In this document: piece by piece, positions 1-6,701 of the stretch | Layout: each line of letters opens with the position of its first letter | Position numbering within the stretch: the first letter of the stretch is position 1 | Origin: a virus | Strand: one strand, 5' to 3' | Length of the DNA stretch: 24,991 nt | Virus record (IMG/VR): IMGVR_UViG_3300043357_000064 | Coordinates: 64,001 to 88,991 of that record | Notes under the pieces: generated by a model | Databases searched by the model: none | What the model saw: the letters and a program-made list of their open reading frames with translations, nothing else | What the model was told of the DNA's origin: nothing | Translations under genes and position numbers: made by a program

Positions 1-440
1 TTAGTCACACCGTTACTGTTACCGTTACTACCGTCGTTACTAGATCCGTCAGACTCGGCTTGACGTGCGGCTTCGCGTTTCGCCTTCGCCTTGTCGCGGA
101 AACGCTTCTGCCGAGCGGCGTTGGCCGCGCGATCGGCGAGCACGTCTTCCTTCGACGGCTGATAGTCGTCCCAGTCGTGAAAGAGCCATCCGTCGTCACC
201 GTCACGCGTTACGCGTTCAAACAGTCCGACAGCCTCAAGCCGCTTCGCCATGTCGCAGCCGAGACCGGGCGCCATGTACTCCAGATCGTCGTCGGAGATG
301 AAGCCCTCGGTCAGCTCATCGGCGGACCAGGATCCGAGGTGCGTCCAGAGTCCGAGTGCCGCCCAACCTTCGATCGACCGGCCGAGCCGGATCCGCTTAC
401 GGCTCTTGTGGAGGCCGTCGTCGACCTTGAACCAAGGCAT
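1..440 (-). CDS. Phage replication initiator-like DNA-binding protein (3' end beyond window)
   Basis: The frame opens at an ATG at 440 and stays open for 146 codons to the window edge, so the C-terminus is missing. It starts MPWFKVDDGLHKSRKR, followed by EGWAALGLWTHLGSWSADELTEGF and then GWLFHDWDDYQPSKEDVLADRAANAARQKRFRD. This N-terminal layout (a compact helical, winged-helix-like domain, then HDWDDYQ and a basic R/K/A-rich helix) is what I know from replication or DNA-binding proteins next to helicase genes in actinophages. The visible end turns into a Ser/Asn/Gly-rich linker. It lies 41 bp downstream of dnaB on the same strand. The family role as initiator or helicase loader is inferred; the reading frame is clear. 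The SD before ATG 440 is weak. Confidence 0.8.
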   Translation of the reverse strand, partial: MPWFKVDDGLHKSRKRIRLGRSIEGWAALGLWTHLGSWSADELTEGFISDDDLEYMAPGLGCDMAKRLEAVGLFERVTRDGDDGWLFHDWDDYQPSKEDVLADRAANAARQKRFRDKAKAKREAARQAESDGSSNDGSNGNSNGVT

Positions 441-481
441 CGGTTCGCCGCCGCCCTTCTATGTGGTGATGCGTGTGAAAT

Positions 482-1822
482 TCAGACGATTTGCGTGGAG
501 ACGAAGCGGGAGTACGTGAGCTGCGAGGCGAACGTGAGCGTGTCCGTCTCGCCTTCGCGGTTCTTGGCGACGATGTAGTCGATCTCGCCGGCGCGCGGGC
601 ATTCCTTGTCGTAGTAGTCGGGGCGGTGCAGCAGGATCACGACGTCGGCGTCCTGCTCGATCGAGCCGGATTCACGCAGGTCGGCCAGCTGTGGCCGCTT
701 CTCGGTGCGCATCTCCGGCCCGCGGTTGAGTTGGGCGGCGGCGACGATCGGGACGTTCAGGTCCTTGGCTAGCACCTTGAGTCCGCGCGAGATCTTGGCA
801 ATCTCCTGCTCCCGGTTCGAGCCGGAGTCGCCGGTGCCCTGCATCAACTGGAGGTAGTCGACGACGACCAGGCCGAGCGGCTGCTTCTGCGCGAGTCGAC
901 GTGTGGTCGCCGCAATGTCCGTGATCCGGATCTCCGGCCGCTGGTCGATGTAGAGGGCAGCTTCGGCTATCTCGGCGGACGACTTCGTGATTCGAGTCCA
1001 GTCGAGTTCGTCGAGGTGGTTGCCGCCCGCCTTGAGCTTGCGTAGCGCTGTCTTCGTCTCGGCCGCGAGCATCCGCTGCACGAGCGCCTTGCGGCTCATC
1101 TCCAGCGAGAAGAACTGGACGGCAAGTCCCTGGCGCAGTGCGACCGAGCGCGTGATGTCGACCAGCGAGATGCTCTTGCCCATGCCCGGACGTCCCGCGA
1201 TGACCCAGACTGCGCCGGGCTGGAGGCCGTACGTCAACTCGTCGAGGTCGGGCAGGCCGGTGGAGAGGCCGTATTGCTGACCGCCTTCGAGCGCGGCGAG
1301 GATCTCCTCCATGTAGCTGCCGACCGGCAGGTTGTCGACTCCCGTCGTGTCGCCCACGGACTCCTGCATGATCTGCATCGCCCGGTCGGCGATCGGGATG
1401 TCGGGGTCGAGGTGGTCGTTCTCGGCGACCATCACGACCCGCATCGCACCTTCGATGGCGCGGCGTCGGTCGCCTTTGTCGCGGACGATTCGGGCGTAGT
1501 AGGTGCCGTTCGCGGCGGTCGGTACGGCTTCGAGGAGTTCGGCGATGTAGTCGCCGCCGACCGTCTTGGCGTCGCCGGTCTTCATCAGCCGGTTGAACAG
1601 CGTCACGCCGTCAACGGGCGTGCCGTCCGTGTAGAGCGCGAGGATGGCCTTGAAGACGGTCAGGTGGCGGGGGTTGTAGAAGTCGCGGGCCGAGATGATG
1701 TCGCACACGTCGCCGATCACGTCACGGGACAGGATCATGCTGCCGAGCACCGCGCGCTCGGCCTGCTGGTCGTTGGGCGCGCTGTTGCGGAAGGTGTCAG
1801 GCGGCGACTCGGCAATGGTCAT
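482..1822 (-). CDS. dnaB: Replicative DNA helicase, DnaB family
   Basis: This 446-aa protein is the right length for DnaB, the hexameric 5'-3' helicase that unwinds DNA ahead of the replisome. The N-terminal domain (about residues 15-115, QQAERAVLGSMI onward) is the DnaB-N helical domain. A linker leads to the RecA-like core: Walker A GRPGMGKS at about 210-217, Walker B GLVVVDYLQLMQ near 315-326, then AAQLNRGPE and RESGSIEQDADVVILLHR, both typical of DnaB. No intein or truncation is seen. It starts at ATG 1822, overlapping the preceding stop by 4 nt, and precedes the initiator-like gene, so the phage carries its own replication module. The family call is firm; independence from host DnaB is inferred. 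Confidence 0.96.
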   Translation of the reverse strand: MTIAESPPDTFRNSAPNDQQAERAVLGSMILSRDVIGDVCDIISARDFYNPRHLTVFKAILALYTDGTPVDGVTLFNRLMKTGDAKTVGGDYIAELLEAVPTAANGTYYARIVRDKGDRRRAIEGAMRVVMVAENDHLDPDIPIADRAMQIMQESVGDTTGVDNLPVGSYMEEILAALEGGQQYGLSTGLPDLDELTYGLQPGAVWVIAGRPGMGKSISLVDITRSVALRQGLAVQFFSLEMSRKALVQRMLAAETKTALRKLKAGGNHLDELDWTRITKSSAEIAEAALYIDQRPEIRITDIAATTRRLAQKQPLGLVVVDYLQLMQGTGDSGSNREQEIAKISRGLKVLAKDLNVPIVAAAQLNRGPEMRTEKRPQLADLRESGSIEQDADVVILLHRPDYYDKECPRAGEIDYIVAKNREGETDTLTFASQLTYSRFVSTQIV

Positions 1823-2034
1823 GTGCGGTCACCGCGCCAGAAAGCCCAGCTACACATCCACTCGTAGCCGCACGTGCGGTGCCGGTAGATCGCTTCCACG
1901 CCCTTGTCGAGTTCGATCAGGACGACGGGTTCGAGCACCACGGGCGAGAAGATGCAGCGCGGACAGGAGTCGGTGTACGGCGGCGCGGTCAGCATGTCGT
2001 CGCGGCTGATCTCGGCCGAGAAGGCGGTGATCAC
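1819..2034 (-). CDS. Small Cys-containing hypothetical protein
   Basis: A 71-aa protein of no family I recognise. It has a CPRC pair near residues 24-27 and a later CGYEWMC segment, which together could hold one zinc ion, as in the small zinc-ribbon proteins common in actinophage early regions. It overlaps the gene before it and dnaB after it by 4 nt each, so translation is probably coupled to helicase expression. Function unknown. Confidence 0.72.
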   Translation of the reverse strand: MITAFSAEISRDDMLTAPPYTDSCPRCIFSPVVLEPVVLIELDKGVEAIYRHRTCGYEWMCSWAFWRGDRT

Positions 2035-2324
2035 GCGGCGACTCCGACCAGGCCGACGTGCTCGCCGAGGAGAATCGCGCGTCGCTGCTCGATGACTTCG
2101 TCATGCTCGACCGCCACAGTGCGAACCCAGGCGACCAAGTGCGCGAACGGGCGGTCGAGCGGCACGGCGGCGGCGAGGACAAACAGCAGCGCCCATCGGT
2201 CGGCTGACGTCGGCGCCACCGCTTCGAGCCAGCGGCCGACGGCGGCCGGGTCGTCATCGCGTACGCGTGCGGACAGTTGGGCAGCAATGTTGGCCAGCTC
2301 GTCAAGTCGTTCATCGGTAGCCAT
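2031..2324 (-). CDS. Hypothetical protein, first gene of the replication cluster
   Basis: A 97-aa, mostly helical, acidic protein with no motif I recognise. The start at ATG 2324 is fixed by a perfect Shine-Dalgarno AAGGAGG at 2330-2336, five bases upstream. It is the first gene of the unit that continues through a 4-nt overlap into the small Cys gene, dnaB and the initiator. The 136 bp upstream (2325-2460) are richer in A+T than the surroundings and separate it from the plus-strand antitoxin gene, so the promoter of this replication unit should lie there. Confidence 0.78.
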   Translation of the reverse strand: MATDERLDELANIAAQLSARVRDDDPAAVGRWLEAVAPTSADRWALLFVLAAAVPLDRPFAHLVAWVRTVAVEHDEVIEQRRAILLGEHVGLVGVAA

Positions 2325-2448
2325 CGCTACCTCCTTAGTTGTTCAAAGCTAAGATCGACCGTACCATAAAGCTTAGGAATTCCACCCGCCCCGCCTAAGG
2401 ACTAATCCAATGACCGCCACGACCTTCGGGAATCCGATCGAAACGCTG

Positions 2449-2461
2449 TACAGTCCGGACA
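2449..2461 (+). promoter_or_regulatory. Leaderless-type -10 element of the Phd-like gene
   Basis: TACAGT at 2449-2454 matches the TAnnnT core of actinobacterial -10 boxes and lies six bases before ATG 2461, the spacing at which transcription would begin on the start codon. The same layout occurs at the repressor gene (TACAGT, GTG 16619) and the Cro-like gene (TACATT, ATG 16383). No good -35 is visible. An alternative start with an AAGGA SD lies at 2410. Confidence 0.5.
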
Positions 2462-2685
2462 TGGCTAAGACGGAGATGCTGGGGGTTGAAGACACCCGCA
2501 AGGCGTTCTCGGCCCGCATCATCGCGGCCGACAGCGACGAGATCCACACTGTCGTCACGCTGCACGGGCAGCCCGCCGCCGTCTTGGTGGACGTGTCCTG
2601 GTACGCCAGGGCTCGCGAAGCACTCGGTGAACCCACCGATATTCGGCGCGGCCCGAAGCCACTCAAGAAGCCCGAGGCCGAGTAG
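2461..2685 (+). CDS. Phd/YefM-like antitoxin, without adjacent toxin
   Basis: A 74-aa protein with the Phd/YefM pattern: an N-terminal segment (EMLGVEDTRKAFSARIIAA) that would form the DNA-binding helix and strand, a central HTVVTLHGQPAAVLVDVSWYARAREAL that matches the typical 'R.GkpvAvLv....Y..l' core, and a basic Pro/Lys-rich tail where toxin-binding segments usually sit. Such antitoxins repress their own promoter and neutralise a Doc, YoeB or PIN toxin. No partner follows: the next gene is on the opposite strand and converges. It is the only plus-strand gene among the early genes. An upstream ATG at 2410 would give 91 aa; I prefer 2461 because the family motif starts there and a -10 sits just upstream. 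It may act as a stand-alone anti-toxin or a repressor. Confidence 0.7.
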   Translation: MAKTEMLGVEDTRKAFSARIIAADSDEIHTVVTLHGQPAAVLVDVSWYARAREALGEPTDIRRGPKPLKKPEAE

Positions 2686-2690
2686 CGAAG

Positions 2691-3026
2691 TCACGCGGCA
2701 CGCGCCAGTTCGAGGCGTGCCGCTTCACGGTCCGCGGCTGTCTCGAGGTGTCCGAACGGCATGCGACCCTCGACGACCAGGAGCACGTTGACGTAGTCGG
2801 GTTCGTCCGGATCGACCGCGACGTACTGCGGCCGGACCAGTTCGGGCGGCAGGACGTCCGCTCCGGTATCCCGTGGACGGTTTGCCCACAGCGCCGACGA
2901 GCGCTTCCGGTCGCGGACGAGTTTGAGCTCGCGCGCGAGTAAGGCGTCGTGGCAGCGGCAGCCGACCGTCCATGCCTTATAGCTGCCGTGTTTCGGCGCT
3001 GCGCAGGTGGTTGTCTGCCCGTTCAC
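2691..3026 (-). CDS. Small protein with HGx..CRC motif
   Basis: A 111-aa protein starting at a GTG that overlaps the stop of the WhiB-like gene by 4 nt. Residues 13-30 carry KHGSYKAWTVGCRCHDALLA followed by a basic helix, a short Cys/His motif (HG-x(n)-C-x-C) that recurs in small actinophage proteins and occurs again in the neighbouring WhiB-like protein. The rest has an acidic stretch (AVDPDEPDYVNVLLVVEG) and an Ala/Arg-rich C-terminus. Metal binding is plausible; function unknown. It is the last gene before the convergent plus-strand antitoxin. Confidence 0.72.
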   Translation of the reverse strand: MNGQTTTCAAPKHGSYKAWTVGCRCHDALLARELKLVRDRKRSSALWANRPRDTGADVLPPELVRPQYVAVDPDEPDYVNVLLVVEGRMPFGHLETAADREAARLELARAA

Positions 3027-3559
3027 GCTGCCACCCGCCGAACATCCGCAAGCACAGGCTGACGGCACCCACCACACGTAACGACTGGTGGCTGCTTAGC
3101 TGCCGGTCGGACTGCCGTAACCCGTGCGCCTCGTGACGTCTTGACCGCCTCCCACACCACGCCTGCGGCTACAGCGTCGACAGGCATGAACTCCTGGACT
3201 CGGCTCAGGCAGACGGCCTGCAGGGTGCAGTGGACGCGGCAGACGTGGACGGCGAACGCCCGCTGGTCGACGTGCCAGAACGCCTCCGGGAACGCCTCGC
3301 ACGGCCTCGGCCGGCGTCCGGGAGAAACACTCGGCACGATCGGTTTCGGCGGCTCCGGCGGCGGTGTAGGTGCGCCGTTCGCCTCAGCGCGCCGCTGCCG
3401 GGCTTCCTCGTTGCGGCGCCGGTTGGCTTCGATCGCCTCGTCGCACCGGCACTGGTAGGAGTAGGCGTGACGGGTGCCGTGGAGTGGCGCGACACAGTCC
3501 GGGTTTGTCGGTGGCTTCCGTGGACGTCCGGTCACGATCGGCTCGGTGGTGGTGTCCAC
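3023..3559 (-). CDS. WhiB-like iron-sulfur regulator fused to an HGT..CRC motif
   Basis: A 178-aa protein. GTG 3559 is chosen because GGAGG at 3567-3571 lies seven bases upstream and the previous gene stops two bases before. Residues 27-39 hold HGTRHAYSYQCRC plus a basic helix, then a Pro-rich linker (about 63-80). The WhiB-like part covers residues 87-140: C87, then C107, C111 and C117, followed by GVVW (133-136), the counterpart of the WhiB G-[VI]-W turn. WhiB proteins bind a 4Fe-4S cluster and contact sigma factor; phage copies can alter host development. Odd points: the spacing is C-x3-C-x5-C instead of C-x2-C-x5-C, and a CGGC pair sits near the C-terminus. The WhiB relation is fairly clear; cluster binding is inferred. 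Confidence 0.75.
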   Translation of the reverse strand: MDTTTEPIVTGRPRKPPTNPDCVAPLHGTRHAYSYQCRCDEAIEANRRRNEEARQRRAEANGAPTPPPEPPKPIVPSVSPGRRPRPCEAFPEAFWHVDQRAFAVHVCRVHCTLQAVCLSRVQEFMPVDAVAAGVVWEAVKTSRGARVTAVRPAAKQPPVVTCGGCRQPVLADVRRVAA

Positions 3560-3561
3560 GG

Positions 3562-3843
3562 TCAGACCTCCGCCATGATCCGGCCGTAGCCTTCGGTGGC
3601 CCGGTCGATCGCTGTATTCGCGGCGTCGAGGACTTCGCGGCCCGCTCCGGTCAGGCTGTACGTGTGAACGCCCGCCGGCAGATAGGCGTACCCGGCGTCG
3701 ATCTCGTCGGCGAGCTGCTTCCCGACCTTGATCCCGTGGGCTGATCCGGGTCGCCGGTACCAGTTCTGGCCGCCCGGATGCTGGGTGACGCACCCGGCTT
3801 TGAGGTGGGTGAGGAAGCGTCGGCGGCTGTTGCTGATCTCCAA
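3562..3843 (-). CDS. Small protein, winged-helix-like, TTG start
   Basis: A 93-aa protein. Its start is a TTG at 3843, supported by a perfect AGGAGG at 3850-3855 with six bases of spacing; no ATG or GTG gives a comparable start. The basic N-terminus (SNSRRRFLTHLKAGCVTQHPGGQNWYRR) and the final YSLTGAGREVLDAANTAI are typical of winged-helix fold proteins, though no specific family is recognised. It begins a new translational unit behind a 208-bp non-coding leader that holds a hairpin and a tRNA-like fold, and ends two bases before the WhiB-like gene, whose SD lies inside it. Confidence 0.72.
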   Translation of the reverse strand: MEISNSRRRFLTHLKAGCVTQHPGGQNWYRRPGSAHGIKVGKQLADEIDAGYAYLPAGVHTYSLTGAGREVLDAANTAIDRATEGYGRIMAEV

Positions 3844-3872
3844 GGGAAGCCTCCTCGAGGTTGCGGTGGTGC

Positions 3873-3922
3873 GGGACGGCACGGGGCAAACGGCTGAGTG
3901 TTCTGGACGTCCGTGCCGTCCC
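3873..3922 (-). terminator. Perfect 12-bp hairpin directly 3' of the tRNA-like element
   Basis: Arms GGGACGGCACGG (3873-3884) and CCGTGCCGTCCC (3911-3922) are exact reverse complements around a 26-nt loop. On the minus strand it begins four bases after the tRNA-like fold and ends 17 bases before the AGGAGG of the next gene. There is no U-tract, so it could be an attenuator or RNA-processing structure instead of a classical terminator. Confidence 0.55.
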
Positions 3923-3925
3923 TCG

Positions 3926-3996
3926 TCGGACGCCGGGGAATCGAACCCCGGAAACCGGACCGCCGCCGGGTTCTCACACCCGAGCAGTCCCGTCCG
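3926..3996 (-). ncRNA. tRNA-like structure without a D-arm
   Basis: The minus-strand sequence folds into a 71-nt tRNA-like shape. A 6-bp acceptor stem CGGACG/CGTCCG (3991-3996 with 3927-3932) is perfect, with A3926 as possible discriminator. The T-arm is textbook: a 6-bp GC stem (3946-3951 with 3933-3938) around TTCGATT (3939-3945). Between them lies one long hairpin: GGACTGC/GCGGTCC (7 bp, one G-U), an asymmetric internal loop, CGGGT/ACCCG (5 bp) and a GTGAGA loop. There is no D-arm and no canonical 7-nt anticodon loop, so I do not call an amino acid. CCA is not encoded. It may be a decayed tRNA, a tRNA mimic or a structured leader. No gene overlaps it. Confidence 0.45.
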
Positions 3997-4051
3997 TCCA
4001 CCCGCTGCCAGCCCCACCCCCAGATGGCGAGGACAGCGGGAAGATTCAGTG

Positions 4052-4306
4052 CTACTGCCGCGCCTTCTCGACAAAGTTGACGAGGTCGCGGACCTTCTCG
4101 AACCCGGATGCGGACTCGTCCGGGATGCGGATGCCGAACTTCTCCTCGGCCGCGACAACCACCTCGACCAGCGACAGCGAGTCAACGTCGAGGTCGTACC
4201 AGTCGCGGCCCTCGGTGATGTCCTCGCGCTTGGCTCCCGAGATCCCGTTGTCGATGAGGATTTCGGCGATGCCGGAGAGGATGTCCGAGCGGGTAGAGAC
4301 GGCCAT
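4052..4306 (-). CDS. Acyl carrier protein
   Basis: An 84-aa acidic, four-helix protein matching the ACP family in length and sequence. The 4'-phosphopantetheine site is DSLSLVEVV, with Ser43 in the DSL motif, preceded by WYDLDV and followed by AAEEKFGIRIPDE, the standard helix II-loop region; FEKVRDLVNFVEKA is the final helix. A host phosphopantetheinyl transferase would be needed to activate it, after which it could carry acyl groups in fatty-acid, polyketide or protein acylation chemistry. ATG 4306 has GAAAGG six bases upstream. No synthase, ligase or transferase lies nearby, so the partner must be a host enzyme or lie elsewhere in the element. It is the last gene before the 208-bp non-coding break. 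The family call is strong; the role is unknown. Confidence 0.9.
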   Translation of the reverse strand: MAVSTRSDILSGIAEILIDNGISGAKREDITEGRDWYDLDVDSLSLVEVVVAAEEKFGIRIPDESASGFEKVRDLVNFVEKARQ

Positions 4307-4335
4307 GTCGTGCCTTTCAGATTTGGAGTGGTGGG

Positions 4336-4485
4336 CTAGTAGCCGCGAGCCGACTTGACGATCGACGCTGCAATGAACGCGACGGTGAGCCAGAAGAACA
4401 GCCAGCCGATCGCGCCGTAGTTGGTGGGCAACGGCGGGCCGATCGGCGTCGGCCGCTCCGGAGGTTCGATCCGGCGGGCCGCCAT
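4336..4485 (-). CDS. Small single-pass membrane protein
   Basis: A 49-aa protein with a Pro/Arg-rich N-terminal third (MAARRIEPPERPTPIGPP) and one clear membrane helix (about residues 23-43, NYGAIGWLFFWLTVAFIAAS), ending in a short basic tail. Start ATG 4485 shares one base with the preceding stop (TGATG), indicating coupled translation. Inner-membrane location is likely; function unknown. Confidence 0.68.
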   Translation of the reverse strand: MAARRIEPPERPTPIGPPLPTNYGAIGWLFFWLTVAFIAASIVKSARGY

Positions 4486-4679
4486 CAGGCACCGTCCTTC
4501 GGCAGCAGGTGTGTCCACGTCCGGTTGTGGACGACGTGGCTGACCGCGTTCTCGCCGACAACCTTGATCCGGCGGGTGATCGCTGCGACGCCCAGACCCT
4601 CGGCCCACCAGGCGCGGATCTGCAGCACCTGCTCCTCGGTGAGGACCGCCGAAGGGTTGTGGACGCCCGCGAACTTCAC
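4485..4679 (-). CDS. Small helix-turn-helix protein
   Basis: A 64-aa protein from a GTG at 4679 (4-nt GTGA overlap with the previous gene). Residues 13-58 form a recognisable resolvase/terminase-type HTH: LTEEQVLQIRAWWAEGLGVAAITRRI, then ENAVSHVVHNRTWTHL. The same pattern is found in small phage DNA-binding proteins and in the DNA-binding tail of homing endonucleases. It has no catalytic domain. A role in transcription control is inferred. Confidence 0.72.
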   Translation of the reverse strand: MKFAGVHNPSAVLTEEQVLQIRAWWAEGLGVAAITRRIKVVGENAVSHVVHNRTWTHLLPKDGA

Positions 4680-4882
4680 GACAGGTCCCGGGTCACGAAG
4701 ACGGAGATGATCGCGTCGATGTGCGCAACCTGCCGGGAGCCGTTGACCACCGCCGCGGAGACGACGTCGTGACACGCCACGCCGACGGCCTCCCAACCGT
4801 CGCGGTGGAGTTCGCGGGCTACGGCTTCCGCCATGAGCTCGGATCCGCAGCCGTAGCTGTATACGGTGATCGTGCTGTTCAC
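4676..4882 (-). CDS. Hypothetical alpha/beta protein
   Basis: A 68-aa protein starting at GTG 4882. ITVYSYGCGSELMAEAVARELHRDGWEAVGV, then ISVFVTRD, reads as strand-loop-helix-strand. The CGS loop followed by a helix resembles the PTS IIB phosphocysteine loop, but the protein is much shorter and the likeness is only suggestive. It is joined to both neighbours by GTGA overlaps. Function unknown. Confidence 0.62.
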   Translation of the reverse strand: MNSTITVYSYGCGSELMAEAVARELHRDGWEAVGVACHDVVSAAVVNGSRQVAHIDAIISVFVTRDLS

Positions 4883-5223
4883 GAGTGTGAGTACCTTTCT
4901 TCGGCGGCGATCATGAAGACCACCCGCAGGTCTGGGCTCGGACTGGGGATGGCGTACTGAATGGCAACCGGTGCCAGGAGTGCAGATCCACGCCACTCGA
5001 CGTAGCGGGTGATGCACGGGTCGCACCACGTCAAGCCTTCGGGCGGGTCGAACGGCATCGGGTCGAAGATCTGCGTCGTCGAGTTGGTGACGTCCCAGCC
5101 GTGAATGCCGCACAAGCCCTGTCGACCTGGAAAGGTGCCGTCTTCCCGCATGACGTGGAACCGCTTCACCTGGCCAGCGCGGGTCGTGGTGTCGGCGTAG
5201 CCGCGGTAGAAGGCGCGCGTCAT
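4879..5223 (-). CDS. Hypothetical protein with Cys pairs
   Basis: A 114-aa protein with a basic N-terminus (MTRAFYRGYADTTTRAGQVKRFHV). It has a CGIHGW segment near residue 38 and WCDPCITRYVEWRG near residue 66, which could form a C-x2-H/C-x2-C zinc site. Otherwise it is unrecognised. It is joined to both neighbours by 4-nt overlaps in the long early operon. Confidence 0.65.
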   Translation of the reverse strand: MTRAFYRGYADTTTRAGQVKRFHVMREDGTFPGRQGLCGIHGWDVTNSTTQIFDPMPFDPPEGLTWCDPCITRYVEWRGSALLAPVAIQYAIPSPSPDLRVVFMIAAEERYSHS

Positions 5224-5609
5224 GCGGCCGATCCCATCGATGCGAGCAGTTCGATCAGGTCGCGCGGCTCACGTTCTGGTGGCACCGATGGAAGGCCGAA
5301 GACCGCGGTCATCTCAGCGAACGTGTCCCGGTCGTACCAGCAGGCGGTGCAGAGCCACACGACCTCGGGATGCCAGTCGCAGACGCGGCCGGATTGGACG
5401 GCAGGGCACTCGTGACAGGTCAGGGTGACCGTGCCGGCCGGGACGCGTCCGCAGGTCACGGTGTGGATGTCCGGGGTGTCGGTCAGCATGACGTGCTCGT
5501 CGCAGTCGCCGCCCGGATCCACGTCCCGGTCGTCCAGGTACGACAGCATCCGCTTGGGGTGCGCGAGTTGCGCCTGCTGGTGCCGGTGGGAGAGCTGGCT
5601 CATCTTCAT
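5220..5609 (-). CDS. Zinc-finger-like hypothetical protein
   Basis: A 129-aa protein. The middle carries LTCHECPAVQ, then VCDWHPEVVWLCTACWYD, that is C-x2-C, C-x2-H and C-x2-C groups, a likely double zinc site. The N-terminus (MKMSQLSHRHQQAQLAHPKR) is basic. ATG 5609 overlaps the methyltransferase stop by 4 nt; another in-frame ATG lies two codons in. No family recognised; nucleic-acid or protein binding is the usual role of such folds. Confidence 0.66.
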   Translation of the reverse strand: MKMSQLSHRHQQAQLAHPKRMLSYLDDRDVDPGGDCDEHVMLTDTPDIHTVTCGRVPAGTVTLTCHECPAVQSGRVCDWHPEVVWLCTACWYDRDTFAEMTAVFGLPSVPPEREPRDLIELLASMGSAA

Positions 5610-6676
5610 GCGGCGACCGCCTGGTATGCGAGCAGGTCGAACAGGTCGGTTGCATACAGCGATCCGAGATAGTCGCGGACCGGCCCGACCCATGGCGTGT
5701 TCGTGGCGACGCCGAGAACGACAGCGGCGATCACCGGGTTGACGACGTCGGCGATCTGCAGGAACTGCTTGCTGCGGCTGCCCTGCCACGGATAGTCGAC
5801 GGGGAATCCGTTGAGCAGTCCTGCTTCGGCCGGGGTCAACTCGCGGACTCGTCCGTCCGGCGTGGCAAGTTTCCATGAGCGGGTCGAGCCGGTGAGGCAC
5901 CACGACGGACCGTCGGCCGAGAAGTAGTTGCCGCCGGACGTCTTCCTCTCGCCGCGGGTGTTGACGCGCGTACCGGCCGGCAGGTCGAGGACCGACGCCA
6001 TCGTGTGCCGTGGCAGTTCGGCGCCGTTCCATCCGGCGTCGTGCACGGTGACCCGTGAAGGGCCGTAGCGGCGGCCGTAGACGAACGTCCGGACCCGCTT
6101 CGACGGCAGGCCGAAATCGGTCGCCGAGATCGTGCAGACGTCGACCCACTCCCAGCCCGCGGAGTACGCCTCGGCGGTAATGTCCTCCCAGATCGGGGCG
6201 ACGGCGGGCACCTGCTCGCAGACGAACCATTCGAGATCCGGTGCGGTCAGAATCCAGCGCGCGGCTTCGAGCACGAGCTGCGACCGCGGATCGGCGGTGC
6301 GGTGGGGCAGCTCGTTCCAATCGCATCCGCAGCCCATGCCGAAGCACGTGATCGCGTCGAGGATCTCCTGCATGTCGCCGCGGCCGAGACGTAGACCGCC
6401 GTCGGAGAATCCGGGGCACGGCGGCGTGATCGCGGCACCGATCACGCCGCGATGCCGGGCCGGAGCCACGTCGCGGATGTCGTGCTGCACGCGCACGAAA
6501 CCCGCCGCGCGAGCTGTCGCGCACGCATCCTCGTCCAGTTCGACGCCGACCATGCCGGGCAGGCCGAGGATCCGGGCGCCCATAGCCATACCGCCGGGAC
6601 CAGCACAAATATCAACAACAGAGCCAGCACCCGCAACGACGCGGCGAGTCGGGACGGTTGCTCCGGCGGTCTTCAC
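5606..6676 (-). CDS. C5-cytosine DNA methyltransferase
   Basis: A 356-aa protein with the C5-methyltransferase motifs in order: motif I VVDICAGPGGMAMG (about 20-33, SAM binding), motif IV TPPCPGFSDGG with catalytic Cys87, motif VI EQV (154-156, usually ENV), motif VIII FGLPSKRVRTFVYG, a target-recognition stretch, and a motif X-like DVVNPVIAAVVLG near the C-terminus. It methylates cytosine C5 in a short DNA site, probably to protect phage DNA from host restriction. No restriction endonuclease gene lies next to it, so it looks like an orphan. GTG 6676 is the assigned start; the SD is weak and a 25-bp gap separates it from the RusA-like gene. The specificity cannot be read from sequence. Confidence 0.9.
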   Translation of the reverse strand: MKTAGATVPTRRVVAGAGSVVDICAGPGGMAMGARILGLPGMVGVELDEDACATARAAGFVRVQHDIRDVAPARHRGVIGAAITPPCPGFSDGGLRLGRGDMQEILDAITCFGMGCGCDWNELPHRTADPRSQLVLEAARWILTAPDLEWFVCEQVPAVAPIWEDITAEAYSAGWEWVDVCTISATDFGLPSKRVRTFVYGRRYGPSRVTVHDAGWNGAELPRHTMASVLDLPAGTRVNTRGERKTSGGNYFSADGPSWCLTGSTRSWKLATPDGRVRELTPAEAGLLNGFPVDYPWQGSRSKQFLQIADVVNPVIAAVVLGVATNTPWVGPVRDYLGSLYATDLFDLLAYQAVAA

Positions 6677-6701
6677 GGTCCACCGCCGAGGTCCGTGATC
6701 G

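Noticed and set aside
60-578. Plus-strand 172-aa open frame across the left edge
   Set aside because: It is antisense to the replication initiator and the end of dnaB, which have clear family motifs.
3926-3996. Ordinary tRNA gene with assignable anticodon
   Set aside because: T-arm and acceptor stem are present but no D-arm and no 7-nt anticodon loop can be drawn.
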